64,000 nucleotides of DNA from Planctomicrobium sp051465645 (lineage in GTDB: Bacteria > Planctomycetota > Planctomycetia > Planctomycetales > Planctomycetaceae). Shown here in pieces: positions 44,664 to 51,814 of the stretch (the first letter of the stretch is position 1; every line of letters begins with the position of its first letter). The notes beneath the pieces are model-generated. The model had not been told where the DNA came from. It saw only the letters and a program-made list of their open reading frames with translations, and did not search any database. The position numbers and the translations under genes are program-made. The stretch spans positions 2,728,001 through 2,792,000 of the forward strand of contig NZ_CP195790.1 in the NCBI RefSeq assembly GCF_051465645.1. The letters run 5' to 3'.

Positions 44664-45527
44664 TTACAGATCCTTCGCGCTGAACGTATCTCCCTGCCGA
44701 ATATCGCCAGTCTCCAGCCCTTTTCGGAACCACTTGGACCGCTGTGCTGATGACCCGTGTGTGAACGACTCTTTCACAACATATCCCTGAGCCTTTTTCT
44801 GCAGCGCATCGTCACCAATCGCCGCCGCCGCTCTCAAGCCCTCTTCAATATCCCCTTGCTCCAGAATCTGCCGTTGCTTCTGAGCATGGTGCGCCCAGAC
44901 CCCTGCAAGAAAGTCCGCCTGCAACTCAAGCCGCACCGAGAACTCATTCTCGCTCATATGCTGCAACATCTCCTGTCGGCGGTCCATTGTCCCTAACAAG
45001 TTCTGGACATGGTGACCAACTTCATGAGCGATGACGTACGCCTGAGCGAAATCCCCTGGCGCTCCGAATTTGCGGTCCAGTTCTTCATAAAATGCCAGAT
45101 CAAGATAGACCTTCTGATCTGCAGGACAATAAAACGGACCAGCAGAAGAACTCGCCGCGCCACAACCAGATTGAACCTGATTGCGATAAAGCACCATCGG
45201 AGTCGGACGGTAACGCTGGCCCATCTGGGCGAACAGCTTTGTCCAGACATCTTCCGTATCGGCGAGAATCACGGACGCAAAGTCGGCAGCACGATCCTCT
45301 TCCGGGTTTGGCTCAACTGGGGCCTGTTGCTGCTGGCGAACGGCTCCTCCCTGATTCGCCAGAAAGAACCTCAGAACCTGTCCCAGATCTCCTCCCGTCA
45401 GGAAGAAGACCAGAATCAGCACCAGGATTGAGCCACCACCCCCAAACCCGGCAACCGCACTCCCCGGACTCATTCGCCGTCGGTCATCGACGTTTTCACT
45501 CCGCCGCCCGGATTCCCATCGCACCAT
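44664..45527 (-). CDS. YpfJ-type neutral zinc metallopeptidase
   Basis: 287 aa from the ATG at 45527 (GAGGAG upstream). After a basic start (MVRWESGRRSENVDDRR) there is one glycine-flanked membrane helix (ILVLILVFFLTGG), a Gln/Pro linker, and then the peptidase domain with the pattern MVLYRNQVQSGCGAASSSAG, GPFYCPADQKVYLDL and the zinc motif YVIAHEVGHHVQN. The downstream ELQADFLAGVWAH supplies the third ligand. This is the KPN_02809/YpfJ family. It is anchored in the inner membrane with the catalytic part outside. Substrate unknown. Confidence 0.9.
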   Translation of the reverse strand: MVRWESGRRSENVDDRRRMSPGSAVAGFGGGGSILVLILVFFLTGGDLGQVLRFFLANQGGAVRQQQQAPVEPNPEEDRAADFASVILADTEDVWTKLFAQMGQRYRPTPMVLYRNQVQSGCGAASSSAGPFYCPADQKVYLDLAFYEELDRKFGAPGDFAQAYVIAHEVGHHVQNLLGTMDRRQEMLQHMSENEFSVRLELQADFLAGVWAHHAQKQRQILEQGDIEEGLRAAAAIGDDALQKKAQGYVVKESFTHGSSAQRSKWFRKGLETGDIRQGDTFSAKDL

Positions 45528-45840
45528 CGAATGACTCCTCTGCTGACGATGCTGTTTGCGAATTCCGGAGAATCCGAGTGTCGCTCTACCAGCAGCGTTG
45601 AAACACAAATGCCTCGCCCAGAACCCCAAACACTCGATTCAGGATATCGGCTCGATCACGCTGATCACAATGTTCGAACCATTCTCACCTTGAATACTGA
45701 AACCCGTCATTGGTTTTAACGGCCTTACGACAGATTTCCAGAGTATTTCGAGAGAGATTCCCCCATGAATGGACCGGCGCAGCATTCTAATACGGTTCAA
45801 CAAGTCGTTGAGGCTAAAGTCGTTTCGTAGTGCACTCCTG

Positions 45841-45868
45841 CTCTGACGATTCAACGCTCCGGTCAGAG
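45841..45868 (-). terminator. Hairpin overlapping the DUF417 stop
   Basis: CTCTGAC / GTCAGAG separated by 14 bases, with the TGA stop inside one arm. No T-run, so it is a weak candidate. Confidence 0.4.
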
Positions 45869-46462
45869 CGCCGACGCGCCTGGGGTCGCCGTTCTCAGGC
45901 TTCTCCGACTCAACGCCAGCTTGGCAGAATCGGCCATCGTCACCAGTGCCGCTCCCAGCATGATGCAGTCCTTCACCACCAGACGGCCTCGCCCACTCAG
46001 ATAAGGGAATCCATGTTCACTGTCTCCGAGATCGGGGACCCAACATTCAGGTGTGGTCACCAGAAACGACAGTGTCACGAACGACATGATGACGACCAGA
46101 AAGCTTCCCAGCGCCGCCAGTGACGGGAACCACGGATGCAAACAGAGCAGCAATCCATAAAGCACAATGATGCTGCCCAGCCCGTACGAGAAGATGTAAG
46201 TGCCATTCTTCTCGTGCCACTCCCGATTCTCTGGAACAAGCTTTCCTTCCGGATTCATGTGAGCTTTGTAATTCCCAGGATCGTGAATCAGAAAGTTCAT
46301 AAACGGACTGGTGGCGACGAACGGGATAATGCCGTCCGCTTCATATTTGAACGCCTTCAATCCACCAATCCAGACCAGAACAATGATCAGACCAAGTCTG
46401 GTGACAGTCATGCCCACTCGATCCATTCGAGCGGCCAATTGAAGAAGGGGTGTCAAATTCAT
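45863..46462 (-). CDS. DUF417 membrane protein (YkgB/RclC-like)
   Basis: 199 aa from the ATG at 46462, with AGGAG 9 bases upstream. Four membrane helices. The first contains TVTRLGLIIVLVWIGGLKAFKYEADGI, followed by PFVATSPFMNFL, typical of DUF417. The C-terminal region has TPECWVPDLGDSEHGFPYLSG and GRLVVKDCIMLGA. In E. coli the relative RclC belongs to the reactive-chlorine response operon controlled by the AraC-type regulator RclR. Here an AraC-family gene lies directly upstream on the same strand, which supports a similar linked regulation; that is an inference. Confidence 0.88.
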   Translation of the reverse strand: MNLTPLLQLAARMDRVGMTVTRLGLIIVLVWIGGLKAFKYEADGIIPFVATSPFMNFLIHDPGNYKAHMNPEGKLVPENREWHEKNGTYIFSYGLGSIIVLYGLLLCLHPWFPSLAALGSFLVVIMSFVTLSFLVTTPECWVPDLGDSEHGFPYLSGRGRLVVKDCIMLGAALVTMADSAKLALSRRSLRTATPGASAL

Positions 46463-46673
46463 GTCGTGACTCCTGAATGAGATTGCCGTTCCCCCTGATC
46501 GTGGCAGGCACCCGGTCGCCAACGTTGTCGTGACTGACCATTGGCTTTCGGCCAGTCAGGGGATGAGATTCGACCACCATCAATTCGCGGATAAACGCTC
46601 TTTCAAGCGTACAGCGAATTGACGTTTCAATCTCCATATCATTCAGAAAAACGAGTCGCTCATGAATGGATGT

Positions 46674-47588
46674 TTAAGGCATATTCATGGACAAATTGCT
46701 GCCTCCACGAATTCTGGTTTCATGCTCCCGGAAGTATTTCGGGGAAACTCCAGTTCCTTTTTTGAAGACGCGGCTGAAGTAGAGCTCATCCTGATACCCC
46801 ACCTCCGCTGCAATCTCCTTCACAGTTCGCAGAGTGTGCAGCAGTTCCCACTTTGCATGGGTCAACACTCGCTGCTGAATCAGATCTGACAGAGTTTTTC
46901 CCAATTGTTCACGAACGCAACGCCCGAGCGATTGTGGAGTCATATGCAGCAGGGCAGCGTAATCTGCAGGGGCATGGAGCGAGCAGTAATTCTGTTCGAT
47001 CAGCACTTTCAACGATTCGATAACAGGATGCCGAAAGGAATTCTCTCCCCCTTCGACGGCATTGCCACCTTTCCATCGAGCCGCATGAATCATGAGCAAT
47101 CGGGTATACGCCAGTTGAGCTTCCTGCACTCCGAGTAATTGTGCCTTCTGCTCGCTGATCAGTTCCGTGAAGAGTGAGGTCGCAATGGGCAATGAAACTT
47201 CATCAAGTTGGACAACTGGCCGCCCGTAAGGATCGTTAAACAGTGGTCCGCTACACCCGGTCTCCTTGTGAAATGTTTCGACACAAAGAAAGTTCGCATG
47301 AAACCGCAGGACCTGAGCCTGAAACGGACCTTCGAGGGCAAAGCGAACATACTGGTACGGCACAACAAACAACAGTTGATTTGCAACAAATGGAAACTGC
47401 GCGGCATCGATAAACGCGGTCCCTGCACCGGAGTTCAAATTCCAGATGCAGAAGTGATTCGAGCGAACCGGCTCATAGAACTTCTGATCCGATCTCACCT
47501 CTTCAATCGAAAACGAATCCCACTCCGAATCTGTGATTCGCTGTGAAACACGTTTCTGGTTCGAGGCTCGGCTCATCCTGCGTTTCAT
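46674..47588 (-). CDS. AraC-family transcription regulator
   Basis: 304 aa. The N-terminal sensory part (about 20-180) is an AraC-type cupin-like domain (HFCIWNLNSGAGTAFIDAAQ, QLLFVVPYQYVRFALEG) with Cys residues in LCVETFHKETGCSG. The C-terminal DNA-binding domain (about 195-290) has two helix-turn-helix units: HAPADYAALLHMTPQSLGRC and TVKEIAAEVGYQDELYFSRV, then FKKGTGVSPKYFRE. It probably regulates the DUF417 gene about 210 bases downstream. The Cys residues could serve redox sensing as in RclR, but they are not shown to align. Confidence 0.9.
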   Translation of the reverse strand: MKRRMSRASNQKRVSQRITDSEWDSFSIEEVRSDQKFYEPVRSNHFCIWNLNSGAGTAFIDAAQFPFVANQLLFVVPYQYVRFALEGPFQAQVLRFHANFLCVETFHKETGCSGPLFNDPYGRPVVQLDEVSLPIATSLFTELISEQKAQLLGVQEAQLAYTRLLMIHAARWKGGNAVEGGENSFRHPVIESLKVLIEQNYCSLHAPADYAALLHMTPQSLGRCVREQLGKTLSDLIQQRVLTHAKWELLHTLRTVKEIAAEVGYQDELYFSRVFKKGTGVSPKYFREHETRIRGGSNLSMNMP

Positions 47589-47723
47589 CTTGAATAGCTC
47601 GTTTTTTCTGTCTCAATTGCGTCTTTACAGACTTTCGACTTCTTTCAACATGAATTCATCGAATTAACGTATTATAAAGGGAGATCCATCTGAAGTTGAC
47701 TGAACGAACAATTGAGGCAAACC

Positions 47724-48191
47724 ATGATTCGCTTGGCAAAAATCCTCGTTCCTACAGATTTCAGCGAGTTCAGCCGTCATGCTGTCCGCTACGGGTGCGA
47801 ACTGGCACGAACATTCAACGCAGAACTGACTCTGCTCCATGTGGTGGAAGATATTTATCCACTCGTGGCCGATCCAGGAATTATGCTTCCGTCGCCAGTT
47901 GACTTGATCGGAGATCTGCAACAAGCTGCAGAAAAAGGGCTCGTGAGCTTTGCTCCAGAACAATGGACAGAGGGCATCTCCATTAAACATCAGGTCGTCG
48001 TCGGAATCCCGTTTCTGGAGATCACCCGAGTCGCATCCGAAGAGCAGTTCGATTTGATCGTTGTCACGACCCACGGGCGGACAGGCATCGCACATGCGTT
48101 CATGGGGAGCGTCGCAGAGAAAATCGTACGAAAGTCAATCTGCCCGGTCCTGACAGTTCGCCCGGATGGGCACAACTTCGTGCTTCCATAA
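47724..48191 (+). CDS. Universal stress protein (UspA family)
   Basis: 155 aa from the ATG at 47724 (GAGG 8 bases upstream). It starts MIRLAKILVPTDFSEFSRHA, the family N-terminus, and ends with TTHGRTGIAHAFMGSVAEKI, which contains the ATP-binding GxxG...GS motif, followed by CPVLTVRP. It differs strongly from the Usp at 32443. The hairpin at 48206-48238 follows the stop. Confidence 0.92.
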   Translation: MIRLAKILVPTDFSEFSRHAVRYGCELARTFNAELTLLHVVEDIYPLVADPGIMLPSPVDLIGDLQQAAEKGLVSFAPEQWTEGISIKHQVVVGIPFLEITRVASEEQFDLIVVTTHGRTGIAHAFMGSVAEKIVRKSICPVLTVRPDGHNFVLP

Positions 48192-48205
48192 TCTTGCGAT
48201 CGCAG

Positions 48206-48238
48206 CGGGGGCTCGCGTCCAGGCAATCGCAGCCCCCG
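48206..48238 (+). terminator. GC-rich hairpin after the Usp gene
   Basis: An 8-bp stem CGGGGGCT / AGCCCCCG with a 17-base loop and no T-run. Possible terminator. Confidence 0.45.
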
Positions 48239-48282
48239 TGATTCGCGAGCCGGCAGTCGGAATATCACTGGAGGAATTGAAC

Positions 48283-48702
48283 TTGTTTTGGCGTCGTCGT
48301 CCCATTTCAGCGGAACCGGAATGGGTCCGCGCTGAACGTCAGTTCAACGAAAATCGTGCTGAACTTCAGCGTCAGTTCCTTCATCTCGCGTCGACCAGTG
48401 GAAAACCACGCGGATTGCTGTGGACGCAGACGGACTGGAAGGAGGATACTGCGTTCGCTCGAGATTTGCAGACCGGACTGCTGACCGCATTTGTCGGAGT
48501 CGAAATTTCATTCGCAGCAATTCCCGGCGGTGAAATGGAAGATGTCGAAGCGGTCAGCCAGATTCGCAACGCATCTGCGGTCTTTCATTATCAGAAAGGA
48601 CGCTGGGGAACTGGGGGAAAAGCACTGTTCAATCTTTCCCCACCGGATGCAGTGGAGCGTCTGACAGGACAATTCGCCCCCATTGAACGTCATACGAAGT
48701 GA
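48283..48702 (+). CDS. Conserved hypothetical protein, 139 aa
   Basis: The best start is a TTG at 48283 with GGAGG 8 bases upstream, giving a protein that begins MFWRRRPISAEPEW. The frame is also open from 48166. Residues cover a helical start (WVRAERQFNENRAELQRQFL), a beta-rich middle (RGLLWTQTDWKEDTAFARD, LLTAFVGVEISFAAIPGG) and AVFHYQKGRWGTGGKALFNL. I do not recognise a family, though it looks like a protein conserved in planctomycetes. No signal peptide. It precedes sthA on the same strand by about 170 bases. Confidence 0.65.
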   Translation: MFWRRRPISAEPEWVRAERQFNENRAELQRQFLHLASTSGKPRGLLWTQTDWKEDTAFARDLQTGLLTAFVGVEISFAAIPGGEMEDVEAVSQIRNASAVFHYQKGRWGTGGKALFNLSPPDAVERLTGQFAPIERHTK

Positions 48703-48868
48703 ACGGACCCCATCCACTTCCATTCCCATTCGAGCCCCATCAACCTGAGCAGTGAGCAGGCAGGTTCGGAAAAAATCCAGGGTGCTTACTTGCGAAGGGA
48801 TAAACATCCCATCAGATTGAGTACTCCACACGTTGCATCGCATCAAACTCCATCAATACGCAGAAGCA

Positions 48869-50266
48869 ATGACCGAAAAAACTTTTGATGTCGTCGTCAT
48901 CGGAACAGGCCCTGGTGGAGAAGGGGCCGCGATGCAAGCCACCAAACTGGGACGGTCCGTTGCGGTTGTTGAACGCTATCATCAACTGGGCGGGGGATGC
49001 ACACACTGGGGCACCATCCCTAGTAAGGCACTGAGATTTGCCATCTTTCAGGCGACTCAATTCTTCAACAACAAAATGTTTCGCGAATCTGGACTGAACA
49101 CGATTCCCGATTTTCCCGCATTGCGTCGCAGTGCCTCGTCGGTGATCGAAAAACAGGTCGACATGCGTAACAGCTTTTATGAGCGTAACGATGTCCCTGT
49201 GATGTTTGGAGAAGCAGTCTTCATCGACGCAAACACTGTTGAAGTCCGCGATGAATACGGAGGCAAGCGTCGCCTGCATGCTTCGGCTTTCATCATCGCT
49301 TCAGGATCACGGCCATACCGTCCAGACGACATCGATTTCACACATCCGTTGATCTGCGACAGCGATACCATTCTCAGCCTGAATCACACTCCAAAGTCGA
49401 TCACCATTTATGGGGCAGGGGTCATTGGTTGCGAGTATGCGTCGATGTTTCGCAATCTCGGGACCAAAGTGAATCTCATCAACACACGAGACAAGCTTCT
49501 GGAGTTCCTCGATGACGAGATCATCGATGCTCTCAGTTACCACCTTCGGGAGCGTGGCTGCCTGATTCGTCACAACGAACTCTACTCCAGAGTTCAACCG
49601 GAAGACGACGGCGTGATTCTCCACCTGAAATCCGGTAAGCAGATTAAAACGGACGTCCTGTTCTGGGCTGCTGGTCGAACAGGAAACACTGAGAACATGG
49701 GACTTGAGTCCCTGAGTATTCAAGTCGATAAACGTGGCTACATTCCCACGAACGAACATTTCCAGACAAACATTCCGCACGTCTACGCTGTTGGTGACGT
49801 CGTCGGGATTCCATCGCTCGCCAGTGCCGCATACGTTCAAGGACGTTATGCCGCTCACCACGTCATCAGTGGAAGTTGCGACCGTGCTCTCGTCAGCGAC
49901 ATTCCGACCGGGATTTACACCTCTCCGGAGATCAGTTCTCTCGGCAAAACGGAACGTCAGCTGACTGCAGAAGGAGTGCCTTACGAAGTCGGACACTCGA
50001 TGTTCAAGAGTCTCGCCCGTGCACAGATCACCGGGCAGACAGCGGGGATGCTCAAGATCCTGTTTCACCGCGAAACATTGCAACTTCTGGGGATTCACTG
50101 CTTCGGGGCGAACGCTTCGGAAATTATTCACATTGGTCAGGCGATCATGTCCCAGCCAGGTGAACACAATACTCTGCGGTACTTTGTGAATTCGACGTTC
50201 AACTATCCAACCATGGCAGAAGCCTATCGTGTTGCTGCCTTGAACGGATTGAACCGCCTCTTCTAG
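48869..50266 (+). CDS. sthA: Soluble pyridine nucleotide transhydrogenase
   Basis: 465 aa FAD-dependent enzyme that equilibrates NADPH and NADH. FAD-binding VVVIGTGPGGEGAAMQA is at the N-terminus. GGGCTHWGTIPSKALR takes the place of the disulfide motif and lacks the second Cys, as is typical of SthA. The NAD domain has TIYGAGVIGCEYASMF, and PHVYAVGDVVGIPSLASAAY and the dimerisation domain follow. The ATG at 48869 is chosen because homologues begin just before FDVVVIGTG; GTG at 48833 is an alternative. The stop TAG (50264-50266) is part of repeat copy D. Confidence 0.94.
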   Translation: MTEKTFDVVVIGTGPGGEGAAMQATKLGRSVAVVERYHQLGGGCTHWGTIPSKALRFAIFQATQFFNNKMFRESGLNTIPDFPALRRSASSVIEKQVDMRNSFYERNDVPVMFGEAVFIDANTVEVRDEYGGKRRLHASAFIIASGSRPYRPDDIDFTHPLICDSDTILSLNHTPKSITIYGAGVIGCEYASMFRNLGTKVNLINTRDKLLEFLDDEIIDALSYHLRERGCLIRHNELYSRVQPEDDGVILHLKSGKQIKTDVLFWAAGRTGNTENMGLESLSIQVDKRGYIPTNEHFQTNIPHVYAVGDVVGIPSLASAAYVQGRYAAHHVISGSCDRALVSDIPTGIYTSPEISSLGKTERQLTAEGVPYEVGHSMFKSLARAQITGQTAGMLKILFHRETLQLLGIHCFGANASEIIHIGQAIMSQPGEHNTLRYFVNSTFNYPTMAEAYRVAALNGLNRLF

Positions 50267-50368
50267 ACCGGTTCGGTCTATCAAGTGGCCGCGCAGCAGC
50301 CTTCTCAATACGAGAAATAGCTGAACCCTGAGTGCCAGAACGCTGCATGATTTCTGGAAATGCTCTAG
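50263..50368 (+). repeat. Dispersed stop-codon repeat, copy D (reference copy)
   Basis: CTAGACCGGTTCGGTCTATC, AAGTGGCCGCGCAGCAGCC, then GTGCCAGAACGCTGCATGAT and TTCTGGAAATGCTCTAG. The head is a palindrome TAGACCG GTT CGGTCTA. The tail forms a second hairpin (CCAGAA...TTCTGG). CTAG stands at both ends. The head TAG is the sthA stop codon. Confidence 0.92.
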
Positions 50369-50523
50369 AACCGTCTCATATTGAAGTAACAACTCTGAGC
50401 CGTAACTGCAGATGGTCACACCGTGATACACCTGCAACGCGGTAACAGAAGAGCGCAAGCCGCTCTGGAGAAGTCCGGTCTCACGCAAGCCACTCCGGAC
50501 AGATTGATGCAAGTGGTGATTCG

Positions 50524-51573
50524 GTGAAAATCGGGAATGTGACGTTATCGGGACCATTCGTTCAGGCCGCATTGAGTGGCTACAGCGATTGGGCGATGCG
50601 CAGTCTTGCCAGAACTTTTGGCGCGTCATACACCATTGCCGAGGTGATGCTGGACCGCTTTGTGAACGAGGTTCGTGGCACAGGAAAGACCAGTCACTAT
50701 TTGCGTGTCGAAGATCAGGACCATCCGGTCGGCGCTCAATTGATGGGTTCTGATCCTGTCACTTTTGGACCAGCAGCGCAACGGCTTGTTCAATCCGGGT
50801 TTGACGTCATCGACATCAACTTCGGATGCCCGGTCAAAACCGCAATCGGTGGTTGTCGCGGTGGCTATCATCTCAGCCAGCCTGATGTCGCTCTTGAGAT
50901 TGTTCGACGCGTCCGTGATGTCGTTCCAGCCGAGATTCCTGTCACACTGAAGATGCGTCGCGGAATCGATAACACCCAAGAAAGCCGCGATCGATTCTTC
51001 CAGATTCTGGACGGCGCATTCGCACTGGGAGTCAGTGCCATCACGGTGCATGGACGAACGGTTGAACAGAAGTATCGTGGGCCAAGTGACTGGTCGTTTC
51101 TGAAACAGGTCAAAGATCACGTTGGCTCAAAAGTGATCCTTGGGAGTGGCGACCTCTTCACCGCAGAATCGTGCGTCGCAATGATTCGGGAAACAGGTGT
51201 CGATGGAGTGACAGTCGCTCGGGGAGCGATCGGAAACCCGTGGATCTTCACTCAGGCGAATCGACTTTGGGCCGGACTGCCACTCGATCCAGCCCCAACA
51301 ACTCTTGAGCAACGTGCTGTCATCGAACAGCACCGCGCATTGATCGAACAGAACACCGGCTCCGAGAACTGGATTGGGGTCCTGAGAAAGTTCGGGTTCC
51401 GCTACGCCCGACTGCATCCGGCCGGAACCGAACTTCGGGCCAAATGGGGGCTGGTCAAGAACGAAGCCAACTGGAACACCTTGATGGAGAATTACTACTC
51501 CGTCGAGCAACCCGGGATCTGGCCTGCTGAAGTCGATGAGTCACAAGCTGACACGTCCATCACCGCGTGCTAG
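50524..51573 (+). CDS. tRNA-dihydrouridine synthase
   Basis: 349 aa FMN enzyme of the Dus family, which reduces uridines in tRNA. A TIM-barrel with MKIGNVTLSGPFVQAALSGY, AEVMLDRFVNE, VGAQLMGSDP, DVIDINFGCPVK with the catalytic Cys, PVTLKMRRGID, ITVHGRTVEQKYRGPSDW and VARGAIGNPWIF. The segment after the Cys (TAIGGCRGGYHLSQP) departs from the usual KxxxxxxGxALL pattern, as does VILGSGD for IPVIANGD, so it belongs to a divergent branch. The start is a GTG at 50524. The C-terminal recognition domain is short. Confidence 0.9.
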   Translation: MKIGNVTLSGPFVQAALSGYSDWAMRSLARTFGASYTIAEVMLDRFVNEVRGTGKTSHYLRVEDQDHPVGAQLMGSDPVTFGPAAQRLVQSGFDVIDINFGCPVKTAIGGCRGGYHLSQPDVALEIVRRVRDVVPAEIPVTLKMRRGIDNTQESRDRFFQILDGAFALGVSAITVHGRTVEQKYRGPSDWSFLKQVKDHVGSKVILGSGDLFTAESCVAMIRETGVDGVTVARGAIGNPWIFTQANRLWAGLPLDPAPTTLEQRAVIEQHRALIEQNTGSENWIGVLRKFGFRYARLHPAGTELRAKWGLVKNEANWNTLMENYYSVEQPGIWPAEVDESQADTSITAC

Positions 51574-51814
51574 CCCAGCTCCGCAACTCTCTGTCTTTTA
51601 TGTGATCGTGCGAGCAGGCGTAGAGCCAGAGAGTTGAACGTGTTCTTGAAAGCACATTCTGAAAACTGAAGCAGCCCGCGCGCTCCATTCGCTTTTATCA
51701 CGGATCAGAACGTCGCGGACTGCAAGCTCTGGATTCAACCTGACCAAAATATGTGACAGCCACACGTCTCGGTCAGGCGATTCGATTCACCGGGGGAGTG
51801 ACGGAATTCACTGA

